60,000 nt of DNA from Hydractinia symbiolongicarpus (taxonomy: Eukaryota; Cnidaria; Hydrozoa; Anthoathecata; Hydractiniidae): positions 3,474,001 to 3,534,000 of the forward strand of contig NC_079875.1 of the NCBI RefSeq assembly GCF_029227915.1. Direction: 5' to 3'. The notes under the pieces are model-generated. The model saw only the letters and a program-made list of their open reading frames with translations. It ran no database searches and had not been told where the DNA came from. The position numbers and the translations under genes are program-made. Positions 23,525 to 35,500 of the stretch are shown here, piece after piece; positions within the stretch are counted from its first letter, which is position 1; every line of letters starts with the position of its first letter.

Positions 23525-26500
23525 ATGTCTGCTGAAGGAATTATTGATGCCAATGGAAACCTAGATGGATTCAAGTATAATAGATTTTATTATAGACTAT
23601 ATGTACAACTTTTTATTTTATAACTGCAAGTCAAACCTTTTTCAGGCCATGCCATCCACTTAAATGGTAAATGTCTCAAATGGGTTTCAAGTAAAATAAT
23701 TTTTTATGCTAACTGAAAATAGAGAGAAAGAAATGAGTAGTGGAACAAAAATTATTACGCCACTCACTTTTTGAGAGTTCATAGTCATTTATTTACACTT
23801 TTCATCACATTTTATAATAGTGTTTCAACAATGTTGTGTAGATATTCTTTAGTGCTTTCATATGTTAAGTTTGTTCTTTCAGAAAAGAAGAAGAGACAGG
23901 AGATGATACTTCATTTGACTGGTTAGTTTTCACATTTCACAAAACATTTAAAAACACATTTATTTTTAATAGGAATAAATAATACTCATACTAATGTTGT
24001 TCCACATGTAATTTATTTAGAATTTTTTGTGTTTATATGAATTCTAGACACAACATAAATTTCATTACAGAAATCGGGGAGAACAATAATCTCTTCTTTT
24101 AAGATGTTTTTGTGTCCAGAATTAGGTAGACTGGTAACCAGTGTTTACAACAAACCAACATAGTGGTGTTTTTACGAATTCTACTAGCTTTATTTCAACA
24201 ACTTACAAACACGGACTTATTTTTTCCTTATTATTTCATTGTTATCGAATTTTCTCAGATTTTTGCAGAATTCATAATAAAATTATTATCCTTAATTACA
24301 GTATTACAGCTTCTTTGTCTAAATTACAGGCTTATTGTTAAAGTTTGTACCCTACCCAAAGGTAAAATCAACATTCTTTTGCTGCTTATGGGTAATTTTT
24401 TCTTAGTGATCAGGACTAAGTTACAAAATATTTTTTGCTGCAAATTACTTCATTGCAATTTGCGTATCATTTTTAAACTAGCATTAAGCTGCAATCTTTC
24501 TTTAAGTTTAAAATCAGAGGGCCCAAACAATTCGGATTAGTTTAATGTTTTATGTGTAGTAGTTGCAATGCTGCTTATTATGGCAGAACAAAAAGCCAAA
24601 AAGTTGAAAATTTTAGTTTCATCACTTATTTTTAATTTTGCGATTTAGTGACACATCAGCAGTCAGTTTTCGATGTGCAGCTCCCATAAATCAGTAAGTA
24701 TTTTTCCTGCCAAAGTTTTTCAACATATTTCAACATCTTATATAATAATACGAAGTGTATGTGACGGTCATAGTGGATATCCTCATTTTCCTTTGATGTC
24801 ACCAAAATTTTCTTTGAAGTCGCCAAAAAAATTATGTCTCAAATGTTAAGTCTTTTGGCGTTACGGCGCGACGTCAATAACACTACTTTAACATCAATAT
24901 CCTATATTAAATTAATGAAGCCATTACAGTGCACTTAAAACTTTGAGGCCAAATAACTTGGAAACGAGGTGGTGACGTCAATAATTTTTTACTGCATGGG
25001 TAGCTAGGGACCACCTAGGACCAATTTGGGTAATTTTTCTAAGCCTGGGTTCCCAAATCCATTTCGGAGTGGGCGGGTTGATGACGTCACCAAAAAACCT
25101 TTAAACCCTAATATCTCTGCAATCATTTGTCAAAGATGCATGATCCTATACATTTTCTTGATCAGCGTTTCAAGATCTATACGATGAAGGCAACAGGTCT
25201 ATAAATTTCTAAAATTAAATTATAAGGTTTTGATGGATCATTGCTGACGTCAGCAAAATTTTTAATCCCTTATAACTTCATAGGCGTTTGTCAAGAACAT
25301 ATGATCCTGTATATTATTTTGACCAGCGTTTCAACCTCTACACATTACCGACAAAAACAAACAAATTTGGCTAATTTTTTCATCTGCACTGCACTGCTGA
25401 CGTCAGCAAAACATCTAAAACAACTTTCTTTTTATTGATCTTTTGCCTAAGTGGATTTCTCCACGGGCTTTATCGACTAGTATTAACATAGTAAAACCTT
25501 TCCAAGGATTCTCTTACAAAAATGATTTATCCTTATGATTCTTGACTTAACATCCTATTTTCATGTTGACATTGGTTGAACAGGATGTATTAATAGTTCT
25601 CAACTCAAATTCCTTTACACTAAGCCGGTTTTATTAACTGCATTCCTTTTCATCCATGTGTCCCGACCGACTTAACTATCTGCATCTCCAATATTACGAA
25701 TAATTGATTAGAATGAAATCGTGAAACTTTTGGTTTTGCCTCTTTTTTTATAAATAGAGAGTTGTTTATATAGATTATATTGAAAGATACAATAATACCC
25801 TGTCCAACCCGTAATAATGAAGAACAGATATTAAACTAAGAATAATAACGAAACACCTTAAAAGCACAAGAATTAACATTTTACCCACATAATATTAAAA
25901 CCAAAAAGGACGGAGCAATATGGATTGCATAATTACAAATAAGAACCGCGCTACACAACACTATGTAAAGTAAGACCTAAAATTTGCTCGTTTTTTAAGG
26001 AAGTAGAATCCTTATAAAAACATAAAAACAATGTGAAATACCCGAAGAAAATAAATTTATATGTTTGTTAATTTTACTAAATGAAAAATAAGTTATATTA
26101 TAATACCTGTGTACGCCTGTTGTGCAAATATACGTCTGTTGCGCAAAATGTTACTACAAGTAGCGAGACATGTAATTTTAATATATATGTAATATGTAGT
26201 TTTAAAAAAATAAAGACATTTCCCAATTTTAATTGCTTAAATTTTGACATTTTCTGTCATTTGGACCTTTAAGGAGATATACATTCAACTTTATAAATGC
26301 ATAAATATGTACAGAGGCAAATTAACCAACATAAAACATTCACTAAAATCCTAATTATTTCCTTGTCATAAGACTTTTGCAACATTTTTTTCGTAAAATG
26401 CACAAACTTTTATTTACCCCCAATTTGTCAATAAACAAAAACTTATCTTTTTGTCGATAAAAATTGACCCGTAAACAAAAGAATGTATTAAACATGACTT

Positions 26501-29500
26501 TCTTTAATTTTATGAAAAGTACAACAGTTTTTTTGTTGTTTTTATTTTAGATCAGTAGCAACATGTGTCACTGTTTATACCCCAAAAGTACCAATTGTTC
26601 TTGAAATGTAAGTTGGTGTAGTAGCAAAGGATCATTTTTTTATTTTTTAAATCCTGAATTACCAACTGTGGTAGGGAATCGTGTTGATATTTATCTGGGC
26701 AAGGAGTTCTTGAATGCAGGACGTACTTGTCAGCTATAAAAACCTTATCCCAGGAAATTAAGAAAGTACAAAATTTATGATCCATAAACCCAAAGGAAAT
26801 TAACAACTTATAAAAAAGAATTTAATATGATTCAGCTAAATTGCAAATCAGAAATTTTAAAGACAAATTTTGGTGAATATTTTTGAATTCATACTAAGAA
26901 CTGGTTTCTCTTTAGGTAAACCGTACCAGGGCAATATTAAATTTTCTTTGCGTGAAATTAAACAGAAGAAGAACAAAGGATTTATGTGAACTTTGTATTG
27001 TAATTGGTAGAAATATGTATTTAGAAATCTTATTTATGGGTTTTAAATTGAAACCTCAGATATTTATGTGATGCTGAGAAAAGGCTTTTAATTTTAATTA
27101 ATTTTGTGCTTCTTTTATTTTCCTGGAATAAGATGGGCTTCATTTTTTGTGCGTTGTTTCAAATATGGATAAAAGACTTACATTACAAACACAAAGATGT
27201 TTTTGCTACCTTGTGTGTTTCATGTTTGTTGAAAAAACAATTTTTAAACGCAGTTTAAAATTCAATATGTTCTTGTGGAAAATTTGTTCATTGAAACTTT
27301 TTATGTTTGTTTTTTGTATAGTCTATGTGTTTGATTATACACTGCATCACAATCAGTGAGGTTGTGATATTCATTAATTCAACCAAAAGAGTTAATGAAC
27401 AAATTCTATAACAGCTTTCTTCTTAGTTATCTTGTAATCCACCATATTTATATTTTAGGCCAAATTTTGTAGTATGTGAACAATCTGCTCCTACAGTGTA
27501 AGAATTATTTTAACTACTACAGTGACTTTATCATATTTTAAATAACTAAAGGTAGTGTCTAATAAATAAATAAAGTATAATGACAACCCTATATACCCTG
27601 AAGCATCACATTTGAATCATTTCGGAAAAAAATTATTTGTTTTTTAACAACGCTGGTCACCCCATTTAGCTGTTTTAAATATGCACAGCTTTTCTTTAAT
27701 TTTTTATTGTGTCCTAATTTCTTTTAGCAGCTTACTAGAGTCATTTGATAGGCTTTAGAACCTAACATGATTTGTCAGAGATCAAGTAACATACACTAGC
27801 AGATTCATTTAAACAATTTCATCCATTTGTGAATTACCTAAAATTCTGCTGTTGTCGTTGCTTCCATATTGACCTAAATTAACCAGAGTAATTAAACATC
27901 CAAATTGCATGCCAGATTCATGATAAAATAATCCTCATTATTTGCAGAATTTTTTGGAAATTAAATGTAATTATGCTTGCCATTAATACATCTAATTACA
28001 TTTGTGATATTACATGTTTCTAAAAATGACTGACATTTTTAACCAGTCTTTTTTACCTTCAGTGTTTTTTACAAGCTGTATTGTGTCTGTTTTTTTAAAA
28101 TTTCGCTTTTTTTTTTACACACAAATTTAGTAGCTTAGAGTGTTCTCCATAAATCATAAATTGATGGATGATCTCTTTATGATAGAATTTGGGAAATATG
28201 CGCTAGCGATATGCGCAAATTCCATAATGTCCGCATTATGAAAGAATCCAATTCGCAATTTGAAAAGGTCTTAATAACCATTGAATTGATGATCCTTTAT
28301 CCACTGTGAACATTGAGAGTACATGTTACATAGAAACCGCTTTCTAAATTACTAATGATTACCAACAATTGGAAATCTCCCCCCCCCCCCCCCCCCCCTT
28401 TTTTTTTACTAATCTATGACTGTAGTTAATTTTTTTTATAATTTTTAAATTGATTTAATTGTATAACTGAAATTATACGGACATTTTAAAATACAACCCC
28501 GTAGAATTTTTAATTAAAATAACTTGGAAATAGGGGTGGTAGATTAAATTAAATTAAAACAATGAATTGTTTCCAGGTTCTCTTGCATAAAAAATAGCTT
28601 GTATCCAAAATTTCCATAGTGTACAACTTTTAGGATTTTGTGAAGAAAATGCACCACTACCAATTTTTTTTACATATATATCTATGGACTGTTTTAAAAG
28701 AAACAGGGTGCAGAGACTACATATCTTGCTATTAAGAAAGTGCAACTACAATACATTTACAATAGTGACACACCCAATTCTGTTGTTTAATACACACTTG
28801 AAAAAACCAAAGTAGTGTATGCTACATAACATGTGGTCACAAATCATGTTAAGTTTTGAAGCCTATTAAATGAATCTGGTCAGTTGCGAAAAACTATTTG
28901 GACACAATAAAAACTTGAGACGTCTAGATGTAGCCACTATGTTTGCCTTTGAGGAAACGTTTTCAAAAATGTGATGTTTCACACTACACACTTTTTTTAA
29001 TAAGACTATCAAAATTCAAACCAGGGGTCGTTATTCTTTATTCTCTATTGTTTTTTATTTACCCCTTGTGTATTTCTAAACAATAGGCCTATTGTTTTTA
29101 ACCCAAAATATCAGCAAAGTGGTCATATATCAGCAGTAATATCAGCAGTGGTCCGAACAGGTGTTGAGTGTATTGTTTAAACAACAAAGAAATAAGAATA
29201 ATGACCAGCCCTGGTAGAAATTTGATATTCTTATACATAAAATCATGTAATAGATTTCGAATTAAATAAATACGGCGAATTGATTTACTTCGTCTATTCC
29301 TAACGTTGGCTGGTATAAAAATGTGAAGCTGGGGAACTTCCTTTCATAACTTTTGATAGGCTTGTCCCAATTGAATTAAACTTTGTACACTTATATTTGA
29401 CGTTATGGCACACTTAAAAATTCAAATATTTTTAATGTAATAATTTGAAGAATTAAGTTTGTTTATAATTTAACCTTAGTCTCTAGTAAGAGAGGTACAA

Positions 29501-32500
29501 GGTGACAAATGTTAGTTTTTATTGCAGAACTAAAATTTACCATTTTTTGTGCTAAAATTATATTTTTGTTTTTAAAATATTCGCATAATTTTTTGCATGT
29601 CATATTTGTTTTAATAAAAATACAAGTATTTATTATTCAACCTTGCCACTTTAGATTTCCATTAGACTTCTATAAAACATTCCAGTTTTTTGTCAAAAAG
29701 CAATAATGTTATTTAACTGTGTGCTGATTTAACAACAGCCACAAAAGAAGTGGATAATGAACCACGATTGTAAGATTTGACACTCAGTCTTATTATTATC
29801 TCTTCTGGGTTTTTAAACTTTTTTATCCATCTGTTAAACCTTGTGATCCATTTGAACGTTCAATATATTTCTGCCATATAGCATCTCCCAAGGTTTTTAT
29901 CCATCTGTTAAACCTTGTGATCCATTTAAACGTTTTCTTTAGGGCAATGGACGATGATACTCAAATAATCACAAAGTAAGTTGATGGTGAAAGGTTGAAT
30001 TGTGTATTAATATAATATTGAGACAGTTGATTACACCTATCTTTTTTTGTATTGAAAAATACTTCAGGTGTATGCTGCTTTTTTGCGAACTATTTTTTAC
30101 TGGATCAGTAAAAGTACCTCTTGTTAATTCTTTGTCGTTACTCAGATAATACTTTTTACTTATAAAATAAAATAAAAATATTTAAATTATTAAATTTTGG
30201 AGATAAAATTTTCTCTTTGCATGCTTTGCAAAAATGTATTTTTTATCCTAGAGGTTCAATATATTTCTGCCATATAACATCTCCCAAGGTGCAAAATTTA
30301 TCATTATTCCATTATTCTGGGTTTTTTAATATTAAATTGTGCAATTTGGAGTGTGCTGTGTTACTTAACTTTATCATAATGAGATGCCATTTTTCACTTT
30401 GTTTGCTACAATTGTGCAGTAATGTAATTCTGTTTAAATAATCAAATAAATTTTCTAGAATCGAGAAGACCTATTACACACCTGAAAGAGTATCAAAAGA
30501 GGTGCTTGACAGCGAAAGGTTAACTTTAAATTTTAGTATTGTAAAACTGTTTATGATTGTGCTTCTATATGAGGATGGATGAAACACCCTGTAAGTAAAG
30601 AAAATATTGATGCTCCTAATTTTTATGATTGTTTGTACATGCCCTTTAAATTAAAGAAATATCAAATAAGCCATTAAGATAAATATATTAATAAATTTAT
30701 ATTATTTGGTCAGTAATATATTTTATTGGAAAAAATTTTCCTGTGGTAAAGTGTTGTAGCAGTATGTAAGTTTTCTAAAAATTGTATCAAAGAAAAAACA
30801 ACCAGGAAATGAAAATTCCAGGTCAGGTCGTTATGAAACATTTGCGAATATTTCTCTCAATAAAGTAAATTTCTTCATTTTTTAGACAATCCTTCAAAGC
30901 ACTCTGCGACCTTCCAATTGAACACTCGAATTGGAACTGTATAATTGAAAGTCTTCAGAATGTTTACAAGTTTTTTGTCCATGAGTATGCAATGATAAGT
31001 AAAGTATCGCTTGCACAAATCATTCCTGCATATTGGTGTAGAGTATTCAAAAAGCTTCTCAGACATACTTGGATTGCAGTGGATGTGGATTTTGACAGTC
31101 TTCTACATTCAAAGGTACGAATTTATATGAATTATTATTTAATATTGCTTGTATAGACAACTTCCTGTGCTTCATATTAAGTTATTTTGTTGATTGCCAT
31201 AATCATGCACACATTTCTGTAGGCAGAAAATATAACAGGCAATAAACAAATCCATTTTAAAAACGAAATTTTGTTTAAAATTGGTAAATAATAATTTACA
31301 AAAATTAATTTCAGTCCCTTCTGCATCTTCTGCTTCTAAAAAAATTATATTCATTTTACTATTTTCCAGCTTTATACTTCAAGAATGTGTGTGTATGCAC
31401 AAAAACGCAGAGAATATTGCCAGTTTGTAACCAATGCAAAGTCATCTATTCTTATTTTTGGTAAAGTTCTTTAGAATACCTGAAACCAGCTGCAGTGATA
31501 GTTGATGTGTTATGTGTAATTCATGATTTATAATTTACTGACCGGTGTCTTTAGGATGAATCTTGGATGCAGTATATAGCTGATCCTGACCTGGATAATA
31601 TATCCCCACCCGGACTATTAATGGTTGTTTTATTTATGGACTTAAGCATAGTAACGAATGTAACAGACTTGGGTTATGACCAGATGCGTCAATGTGTTGA
31701 CGATGACTTGTTGTATTTAATTTTTAAATATGTTTTTTCCCATGTGCAATGTTTCGACAATGAAAAGGTAAGCAGAACTACAAATGTAACCTGTGTAATA
31801 TGTTTTTATGAAGTCGATGTATCCTTTATGTGAGACCACCACATGTAGAATAAAAACATGGTGTATACTAAATTGATAAGTCAGCTTTTGAAAAAACGTT
31901 TGCATTTTAGAACTTTTAAATCTATTATTTTTATTTGTTGTTTCAGATGTTTTGATGTTATATTTTGTTTTTTGGGGTTTTATAGAACAATGCAAGAAGA
32001 CTACGCTCTTTGTGCTTATCCATTGTTTACAACTGCGCACGAAACCCTGCTAACAGAAGTTCATATCGAAGCAATTCCTTTCTTGATGGCATCCAATCTT
32101 TGAAAGTAGAAGTTTCTTTTAGAAACAAGAATGAAAAGATAACAATGGAGAGGTAGGTTTCAGCCAGTTTAAGGTTCTCCAATTGCAAATTTTGTGCAGA
32201 CATCTTAAAATACAGCATACATTTTGTTGACAAAGAAAAACACATTGAAAGTTGATGCAAGTACCAACGGTTATCATTAAAAAAATTTTTCTTGATTGGT
32301 GTATTACACATATTAATATATTGGTCCTATTATACAGGGAAGAAAACAGCATCTATGTATTACTGATGAATATATTTCATTTGACCCAACTGGCGCTGAA
32401 AAACACTGAATTTCAGGAAGGTGTTGACATGCAGTATTTTCAAAAAGTGCAAATGAATGCTGTTCTTAGTTTGGCACATTTGTTTGAGGAAGAAGTTGAT

Positions 32501-35500
32501 GCCATGCAATTGTCAGCTACTGATGGTAAGCACTTTAACTAGGCTGACAAAAGTATAGTCATAAAATGTAAGTATTCAAAGGTTCAAGATTACCTATTAG
32601 TCCCAAATTTTTGTTTATTATAATTTTTTGTTTTTCTTAAAATTTTTGCCACTCAGGACCAACAATTGAAATTTACCATATTAATTTAGAAATTATCAAA
32701 AAATGTCAGTCATTTCTTGAAACCAAAACATTTGGATTAATCTGCAGATATTTGATCTTGTTATATTTTACCACTACCAGGAATGAAAAATTAAAATAAA
32801 CGATGTACTGTTAAAGTTAATTAGAGAGACTCAATACAAACACACCAACTACTCCTGAGTAAATTATTGTGTTGACCTAATATTGGGCAAAGTGTAGAAC
32901 TGCCTAAATTATGTTAGTTCTACTTTATAAGAGCTTGTATTCATTTTAGGAAGTACCTTCTACAAGTGAGGTCCATAAAATGACCCGTATCCATCTGTCC
33001 ATTTATCTTTTTTTTTTTTATTTCTTATCGGCTGCAAAATGGCGCATTTATGTGTACAATGAGCCAAAACGTTTTAAAACAGTACATTTTTTAAGACATT
33101 TCTCAGGATTATGTCATTATACCCTCTGATAATCAAGTTAGTATTTATGAGAAAAAATCTCATCAGTCCCAGGCGCGGATCTAGCCGATTTTTTTACTAT
33201 GTCAGATCGTTGAATATAAAAAAACAATGCTGGGGGTCTTGACGTGTTCTACGCTATTGCCTCAGAAGCTTTTGTGACTAAAACGTTTTACGTACACTAA
33301 TCCGCCAAGTTGTTTTCCTCAACAAGGTCGTGACACAAGGAAAAATATCAAGCCGTATCGTTAAGTTTTATCCAAGTCTTAGTAATACATCTTCCTTCTA
33401 AAAAATATTCGTGTACATTTTGATCGGCAGAGTTGAGTTTCTTCAGCATCTTTCTCGTTATTACACTAGCTCGCAGATGCTAGGGTATTCAAATACAGCT
33501 GTCCGTCCCAAAATGGTAATTTTGGCCTCTCTGAGCACCGACACGGGAGTAGTCGTGTGTTCGAATCTCATCTTGGTAACTATTTTTACTTTTTTTTTTA
33601 CTTTTACTATCTTGCCTCCGAGGATGTGTTTCCAACTCGTAACTAACTAACCAAACGGTCAATTGCAGCGTCACAACTTTAAACTTCATACCTAAACTCT
33701 CTAAGAATTAGAAGTCATTGGCCAAAATTGGTATTTGTTTTCGACAAAATTTGGCACAGTTAACAAAAAAATTATGCTGAACATATTAGTGACATAATTT
33801 TGATTTTTGTCACCTAAATGTCATTTTAGGCCAAAATTGGTCCGAAAATTAAAACTATTTTATTTTCGACAAAATTAGGCAAAGTTCACAAAAAAAGTAT
33901 GCTGAACATGATGGTGACATCAAAATTTTGATTTTTTGTCATCTAAATGTTATTTTTAGCCAAAATTGGTCCAAAAATTAAAATTACTTTATTTTCGACA
34001 AATTTATCAAAGTTAACAAAAAAAGTATGCTGAACATGATAGTGACATCAAAATGTTAACTTTCAACCATGAATGATAGGCTGTATTTTTTATTTTTTCT
34101 AGTAATATGTTTTTTTTAACTAAAGCTATTTCCTTTTTCGAACAATTAAGGTCGTATATTATTTTTCTTCATTTTGCTTTTTCTCACTGATTGACTTTCT
34201 TATACCCCGGTTTTTATGACATTGTTTTTTAAACCAATCAGCTTGATTTTTCAAGAATATAAACCAGTAAGAATATTTTAAAATCATAACAAACTGATTT
34301 AATCAACATGTGAGGCGCAGTAAACTTTTTTTGATATAAAGTCAATTTTATTTAAAAAATAAAATCACCAAAAAGCTTACAAAGCTTACAAAGCTGACAA
34401 AAACAAATGATACCGTTCGGTATAAAAGACTTAAAAAACTCAACGAAAATTTTTAGCTTGATGCGTACTTAAAATGTCAACATTCTACAGCTTTTTGTTA
34501 ACGAAATAAAATTAATTTTTTGGACAGTAGTTATAGGTGGAAAGAATACATATCTCTCTTCCTCGCCCTCATCAAAAATATCAAAAAGGGAAAAATGATG
34601 AGTTTAGTTGACTAGATTTTTGATATCAGAAAAACGCTAGAAATTAGCTAATAAAAGATGAAGCATCCTAACACCACAATTTACAGCTAAATTCGCCACA
34701 TAATTGACTGAAAATTGCTCTTCTCAGTCCAATATTTTTTACGTTTTGATTAGCCTGGATTATAAAAAACACATTCTAGCCATAGTAACAAATAAGGAGA
34801 AAGAGCAAAAACAACTAATCTTAAAGCTATTGTGCAGAGATCCTTGTATGTTTTTAAATGGGGAGGAAAATAGTACTCTGCATGTTAATTTCTTCGGATT
34901 AAACAAAAATCAACTTGTTTTTGTAGCAAGTCAGAAAATGGTAACATAGAATTACATTTAAGCTCTAGCAATTCGGCATAAATTTCATGTATCCCATCAG
35001 AATTTTCTCATTCGAAAACCAACTTTACACTCGTAAGCTATTGCAACCCATGTTGATAACGGAAAGGTCTTTTCGAACTTGTGTGACCAATATTTATACG
35101 AAATGCCTATAACCTTTATCAATACCTAGAAACAACCTTGACAGGGTTTGTGTGCTGTGAAATCTAGTTCCACGGTCAAACCCTTACGAAAGAACATACA
35201 TAAGTTATGTCTAGAAACAACCTTGACAGGGTTTGTGCGCTATAACGTCTAGCGCTACGGTCAAATTCTCACAGAAGAACGTATTATAGTAGTACCTAGA
35301 AGCAACCTTGACAGGGCTTGTGTGCTATAACGTATAGTCTTACGGTCAAACCATTACAAAGAAACATTCCATGGTTATACCTAGAAACAACCTTGACAGG
35401 GTTTTGTGTGTTATGAAGTATATGGTTACAGTCTGACACAAACTATGTTTGCCTAACATTGGTTGAATTCGCGTTGTGAGGTATGTGATATAGTATATAA

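Noticed and set aside
24163-24540. 125-aa plus-strand ORF in a gene B intron.
   Set aside because: Low-complexity Leu/Ile/Phe composition typical of AT-rich intron sequence, with no motif and no splice context.
29739-29769. Candidate extra micro-exon of gene B (AG acceptor, TT|GTAAGA donor).
   Set aside because: Its 31 nt is not a multiple of three. In the phase required by exon 27459-27497 it meets a stop, while direct joining of 27497 to 29943 keeps the frame.
33500-33580. tRNA gene suggested by the GTTCGAATC B-box-like string.
   Set aside because: No cloverleaf could be folded and the A-box is poor. It lies inside a transposon.
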